This document shows positions 14,292 through 18,079 of a stretch of 18,079 nucleotides of DNA, one piece after another. A program made the position numbers and the translations under genes. Position 1 is the stretch's first letter. Every line of letters starts with the position of its first letter. Below the pieces are notes generated by a model that saw nothing but the letters and a program-made list of their open reading frames with translations, made no database searches and was not told the origin of the DNA. Origin of the DNA: JBFHFS01 sp041583495 (GTDB lineage: Bacteria > Bacteroidota > Bacteroidia > Bacteroidales > Marinilabiliaceae); assembly GCA_041583495.1 (NCBI GenBank), contig JBFHFS010000082.1:1-18079 (forward strand). Direction: 5' to 3'.

Positions 14292-16418
14292 ATGAAAAAG
14301 TATCTTTTTATACTGTGCTTTATATTCGGGATTTTTTCCTGTAAGGACTTGGTTTCCCAATCATCCGAACGATTGCCCAATACTTATGGGATGAATCAGA
14401 ATATTCATTCTATTCCTTCCGATATTGAAGAACAGCAGGAACTTATTGATCGGTATTTATCGATGGGATATGGTGGTTTTACCGTAAATGTTAGTTATCG
14501 GGACTATTTGACGGAGACCGGGATGCAGGCTTTCAAGTCCTTTTGTGACAAGGCACTGGAAAAGGATATGGAATTGTGGCTTTACGACGAACAGGGATAT
14601 CCTTCAGGGAATGCAGGAGGTAGGGTTATCTTGAAAAATGAGAAATGGGAGGCTATGGGGATTTTTAAACGAGACACAATGGTTAATGAGGGTCTTCTTG
14701 ATTTCGTTATGCCTCCAGGTAGAGTTATTAAAGCTGTTGCCATTAACCGGATGGATACCCTAAATCTCCAGCAATATGTACATCAGGGGCGATTGATCTG
14801 GACGGTCCCGAGAGGAGAATGGAAGATACTGGCGTTTTCAAAAAATCACTTATACGAAAATTTTCAGGCATCACGCAATCCGAACGCCCCTAAAGAGAAA
14901 CTAAGTTCCCATTATCCTTCCTTAATGATTCCGGAAGTCACTCAAGTGTTTTTAAAATCAACACATGAAAAATATGCCGACTACCTGGGCGCTGACTTGG
15001 GAAAATATTTTGTTTCCACTTTTACCGATGAACCTTCTTTGATGGCTATGCCCTTTTCGAACGATGACTGGAGTGTTATTCCATGGGCAGAGATTCTATC
15101 TGACTCCATAAAGCAGCGATTCGGATACTTCCCTGAGGATAAACTGGTGGAATTATTCGAGGATGAAGGCCCCCTGGGACAAGAAATTAGATTTCAGTAT
15201 TTTCATACGGTTGGCGAATTGATTTCTGTCAATTATTTCAGGCAGATTAAAAATTGGGGAAGGCTCCATAACCTCAGATCTGGTGGTCATCTGTTATTGG
15301 AGGAAACAATGATGGCTCATGTACCTCTGTATGGAGATCTTTTTGCCTGCTTTAGAGAGATGGATGTTCCCGGAATTGACGCTTTAAGCTGTATTCCTGA
15401 AAATACGCCTGTTCATGCACCCAAACTGGCTTCAAGTGCTGCGGAACTCAGCGGTTCATCCCGGATTATGTGCGAACCATGTCCCGTAGTGGATCGGCAA
15501 AAGATGGCAGGAAGAGAGCCCGATACAGAACAAGTGAGGGGTTTTATCAATATTCAGTTGGCCGGAGGAGTGACCGACTTCAATAATTATTTGAACCTAT
15601 CCAATGCCAACGGGGAGGAAAAGAATGCATTTAACCAATACGTTGCCGCAATTGCCCAACATCTCAGGGGAGGACACTGTGTGACGGATATTGCCATTCA
15701 TTATCCCATAGAATCCTTATGGACGCATTTTATTCCTGAGCCAATGAAGGTGGCAGGATGGGATTCTGTGGCAGGGGGAAATAAGAAAGCCATTGCTATT
15801 GAACAGTCTTTTAGAAATACCTGCCGTATTTTGTACCATGATCGCCGGGACTATAATATCGTAGATACCAAAGCGATTGAAGATTCAAAAGTTATAGACG
15901 GACAACTTGTTCATGGAAAATTAAAATGGAAGTTAATTATTCTTCCCAATGTCAATACCCTGTCGCTTGCCGCTTATGAGAAGCTTTATCATTTTGTGGC
16001 GTCCGGGGGATTTCTGATCGCAGTTGGCCATACTCCTGTAAATTCAACAACCAGCTTCCCGGATCAACAGATAATGGCTATTTCGGAAAAGCTGTTTCAG
16101 CTAAATAATGCCATGAAAATTGATGAAGTTGAGGTTATTAGATCGGAAAATCTAATCGACAGATGGTTGGGAAAAGATATCCTCGTTAATGACCCTGACC
16201 TTCCCTTCAGGGTTACACATCGGAAGATAAATAATGACCATGTCTATTTTGTTTTTAACGATTCTAATGAGTTTGCTGAATCTGCCATTTCATTAAGAGA
16301 CTTAAAGAAAGCCTTTATATATTTCCCCAATGGCGGAGATGTTTTAAAAGTAGAAAATACTTTCTCCCTTCGCTTAAAGCCCTGGCATGGGGTCATCATC
16401 CGGGGAGATGAATTATAA
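14292..16418 (+). CDS. GH106-like glycoside hydrolase (alpha-L-rhamnosidase-like), lipoprotein
   Basis: A 708-residue lipoprotein (signal ending IFGIFSC, Cys17, then KD) of the GH106-like type. The start of the TIM barrel reads GYGGFTVNVSYRDYL then MELWLYDEQGYPSGNAGG, the arrangement seen in GH106 and related proteins. Candidate acidic active-site residues by position are Asp246/Glu247 in FTDEPSL, Glu337/Glu338 in GGHLLLEET, and Glu395 in IMCEPCP; which are catalytic is inference. A Rossmann-like segment follows (LIILPNVNTLSLAAYEKL, FVASGGFLIAVG), then a beta-sandwich ending (VYFVFNDSN, LKPWHGVIIRG). Characterised GH106 enzymes are usually about 1000 residues or more with further beta-sandwich domains; this one stops after the first. 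It lies across the 447-bp gap from the permease and 34 bp before a sulfatase, with which it probably forms a second unit. Rhamnosidase activity is not assured. Confidence 0.8.
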   Translation: MKKYLFILCFIFGIFSCKDLVSQSSERLPNTYGMNQNIHSIPSDIEEQQELIDRYLSMGYGGFTVNVSYRDYLTETGMQAFKSFCDKALEKDMELWLYDEQGYPSGNAGGRVILKNEKWEAMGIFKRDTMVNEGLLDFVMPPGRVIKAVAINRMDTLNLQQYVHQGRLIWTVPRGEWKILAFSKNHLYENFQASRNPNAPKEKLSSHYPSLMIPEVTQVFLKSTHEKYADYLGADLGKYFVSTFTDEPSLMAMPFSNDDWSVIPWAEILSDSIKQRFGYFPEDKLVELFEDEGPLGQEIRFQYFHTVGELISVNYFRQIKNWGRLHNLRSGGHLLLEETMMAHVPLYGDLFACFREMDVPGIDALSCIPENTPVHAPKLASSAAELSGSSRIMCEPCPVVDRQKMAGREPDTEQVRGFINIQLAGGVTDFNNYLNLSNANGEEKNAFNQYVAAIAQHLRGGHCVTDIAIHYPIESLWTHFIPEPMKVAGWDSVAGGNKKAIAIEQSFRNTCRILYHDRRDYNIVDTKAIEDSKVIDGQLVHGKLKWKLIILPNVNTLSLAAYEKLYHFVASGGFLIAVGHTPVNSTTSFPDQQIMAISEKLFQLNNAMKIDEVEVIRSENLIDRWLGKDILVNDPDLPFRVTHRKINNDHVYFVFNDSNEFAESAISLRDLKKAFIYFPNGGDVLKVENTFSLRLKPWHGVIIRGDEL

Positions 16419-16452
16419 AACCAAACAGAACATTTGAACAAATCATTTTCCT

Positions 16453-18079
16453 ATGCTTAAGACTATTTTTCATAAAATGACGAGCCATATGAAATACATT
16501 GCAATGATTTCAGGCTTATTATTATCTGTTGTAAACGTTAATTCCTCGTTTGCGGTTCAGCCTTCTCAAGCTGAAGCCTCTCAAAATAAAGGAACCCATC
16601 CAAATGTGATTATCATAATGACCGATGATCAGGGGTATGGAGAACTCTCGGTTCATGGTAATCCGATTTTGAAAACCCCCCGGCTGGATGCCTTTCATCA
16701 GCAAAGTATAAGGTTAACAGATTTTCATGTAGCTCCGATGTGCACGCCAACCCGCGGACAATTAATGACCGGTTTGGATGCGGCCCGAAATGGAGCCGTG
16801 AATGTAAGCAGTGGACGCTCGTTGCTGCGAAGAGAGGTAAAAACAATGGCCAACTTCTTCTCTGAAGGGGGCTATCGAACCGGTATTTTTGGGAAATGGC
16901 ATTTGGGTGATAACTACCCCTACCGACCCGAGGACCGGGGTTTTGATGAAACTCTGTGGTTTCCTTCATCGCATGTCGGTTCGGTGCCTGATTACTGGGG
17001 GAATGATTATTTTGGTGATGTTTACATGAAAAACGGCCAACGCGAAAAATTCGAAGGCTTTTGTACCAATGTTTTTTTTGAGAATGCCATGGCCTGGATG
17101 AAATCCTGCCAGGCCAATGGGCAACCGTTTTTAACCTATCTCCCTACCAATGCTGCGCATCAACCATTTTACGCCCCGGAAAAAGATATTGCTGAGATGG
17201 AAAAGGTGGTGGAACAATCTCAATGGGCCGGGATGGAATCTCAAAAGAAGTACAATTTTATCCGTTATCTGGCCATGATCCGCAATATTGACTGGAATGT
17301 TGGACGAATGATGGAATTTCTGGGAGACCAGGGACTCATGGATAATACCATCGTGATATTCCTGACAGATAACGGCACTACTTTTGGCCCCGACTATTAC
17401 AATGCGGGGATGCGCGGTAAAAAGACCCAATTGTATGAGGGGGGGCACCGGGTTCCCTTTTTTATCCGGGGGCCTAAAGGAATGGGTTTTGACAAACCCC
17501 GCGATATCGATGGGCTAACCCAGGTTCAGGATGTGTTGCCCACACTGCTTGAACTCTGCGGAATAAAATATGATAGTGAAAATTTTTCAGGCAAAAGCCT
17601 GGCCCCTGTATTGGCCGGAAAGAAGGCCGTCCCTGACGACCGTATGCTGTTTGTCAGTTACAGTGAAATGCCTTTTTTCTTTGATTATCCTTCACCCTAC
17701 AGCAATTCCATCATGACCGGGACCGGAGGGGCGGTGCTTTGGAAAAAATGGAGGCTCCTGAAGGATTCCGAATTGTACGATTTGGCCACCGATCCTCTTC
17801 AGGAAAATAATGTGATTTCCAAATACCCTGAAGTGGTAAAACACATGAATGAACAACGAGCAGAATGGTGGTCGGGCGTGGAGTCATTCGTCAATAAACC
17901 CGAGCGTATTATTATTGGGCGTGAGGAGGAAAATCCCTTGTTGCTCTCTTCATGTGATTGGCTGGATGTTTTTGTGGATCAGCAGATACAGGTTCAAAAG
18001 GGAGTCCGGAAAAATAGTTACTGGTTGCTGGAGGTTGCTGAAAAAGGGACTTATGAATTTCAGCTTCGCCGGTGGCCGG
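16453..18079 (+). CDS. Formylglycine-dependent sulfatase (S1 family), 3'-truncated by window end
   Basis: An open frame of 542 codons that runs off the right edge. The ATG at 16453 or the one at 16489 (codon 13) could start it; either gives a type I signal peptide with a likely cut after SFA (residue 34), so unlike the first sulfatase it is predicted soluble. Active-site elements are MTDDQGYGE (Asp58, Asp59), CTPTR with Cys97 for formylglycine conversion, GKWHLG (Lys148, His150) and LTDNGTTFG (Asp306, Asn307). After the usual sulfatase end (ELYDLATDPLQENN) the protein continues for at least 90 residues with LLLSSCDWLD, then a segment reading ENPLL and a C-terminal YEFQLRRWP. This extension resembles the additional beta-rich domain of a subset of bacterial arylsulfatases. 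It follows the GH106-like gene by 34 bp. No stop codon is reached. Confidence 0.93.
   Translation, partial: MLKTIFHKMTSHMKYIAMISGLLLSVVNVNSSFAVQPSQAEASQNKGTHPNVIIIMTDDQGYGELSVHGNPILKTPRLDAFHQQSIRLTDFHVAPMCTPTRGQLMTGLDAARNGAVNVSSGRSLLRREVKTMANFFSEGGYRTGIFGKWHLGDNYPYRPEDRGFDETLWFPSSHVGSVPDYWGNDYFGDVYMKNGQREKFEGFCTNVFFENAMAWMKSCQANGQPFLTYLPTNAAHQPFYAPEKDIAEMEKVVEQSQWAGMESQKKYNFIRYLAMIRNIDWNVGRMMEFLGDQGLMDNTIVIFLTDNGTTFGPDYYNAGMRGKKTQLYEGGHRVPFFIRGPKGMGFDKPRDIDGLTQVQDVLPTLLELCGIKYDSENFSGKSLAPVLAGKKAVPDDRMLFVSYSEMPFFFDYPSPYSNSIMTGTGGAVLWKKWRLLKDSELYDLATDPLQENNVISKYPEVVKHMNEQRAEWWSGVESFVNKPERIIIGREEENPLLLSSCDWLDVFVDQQIQVQKGVRKNSYWLLEVAEKGTYEFQLRRWP

Noticed and set aside
16531..16540. GTAAACGTTA, resembling the operator core
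   Set aside because: It lies in the signal-peptide codons of the second sulfatase and matches only the central bases.
16613..17448. Two antisense open frames of 118 and 105 codons
   Set aside because: Both lie opposite the second sulfatase's conserved catalytic motifs and show no protein features of their own.
1..18079. CRISPR array, tRNA/rRNA genes, transposase or integrase
   Set aside because: No regularly spaced direct repeats, no RNA-gene signatures and no transposase or recombinase motifs were found on either strand.

Overview
The window looks like a chromosomal carbohydrate-utilisation locus of a member of the Bacteroidota. The evidence is a paired SusC/SusD-type outer-membrane uptake system, many lipoproteins with short acidic stretches after the lipid-anchored cysteine, almost no Shine-Dalgarno sequences, and promoters of the phylum-specific form TTTG-N20-TAnnTTTG. 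Base composition is moderately AT-rich. The SusC and lipoprotein style suggests an environmental (possibly marine or Marinilabiliales/Cyclobacteriaceae-like) lineage rather than a particular named species; that placement is a guess.

Layout. Bases 1-348 hold no recognisable gene. A LacI-family regulator (349-1365, minus strand) is divergent from a long plus-strand unit: susC (1612-4749), susD (4777-6558), a nucleoside-hydrolase-like lipoprotein (6629-7669), an unassigned 448-residue lipoprotein that looks like a TIM-barrel glycosidase (7737-9083), a second nucleoside-hydrolase-like lipoprotein (9145-10173), a lipoprotein sulfatase (10255-11769), ribokinase (11907-12815) and a GRP/RbsU-type sugar permease (12843-13844). 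A 447-bp gap follows, with a long inverted repeat and a GC-rich structured repeat-like block. After it come a GH106-like lipoprotein (14292-16418) and a second sulfatase that runs off the end (16453-18079+).

The intergenic region between the regulator and susC carries a perfect 12-bp palindrome, ACAAACGTTTGT (1544-1555), overlapping the -33 box of the susC promoter. A one-mismatch copy (1376-1387) lies just downstream of the -7 box of the regulator's own promoter. This is a coherent picture of a LacI-type regulator controlling both the operon and itself. A near-perfect 19-bp hairpin ending in a T-run (6566-6606) sits directly after susD and probably sets a step-down in expression from susCD to the enzymes.

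Working model (inference): SusCD imports a ribose-bearing glycoconjugate. Surface or periplasmic sulfatases and glycosidases trim it, and nucleoside-hydrolase-fold enzymes cleave the ribofuranosyl bond. The permease brings free ribose into the cytoplasm and ribokinase makes ribose-5-phosphate. The core (SusCD, nucleoside hydrolase, ribokinase, ribose permease) matches the ribose-utilisation (rus) logic known from Bacteroides thetaiotaomicron. The two sulfatases, the GH106-like enzyme and the unassigned putative glycosidase imply a more complex, probably sulfated, substrate that I cannot identify from sequence.
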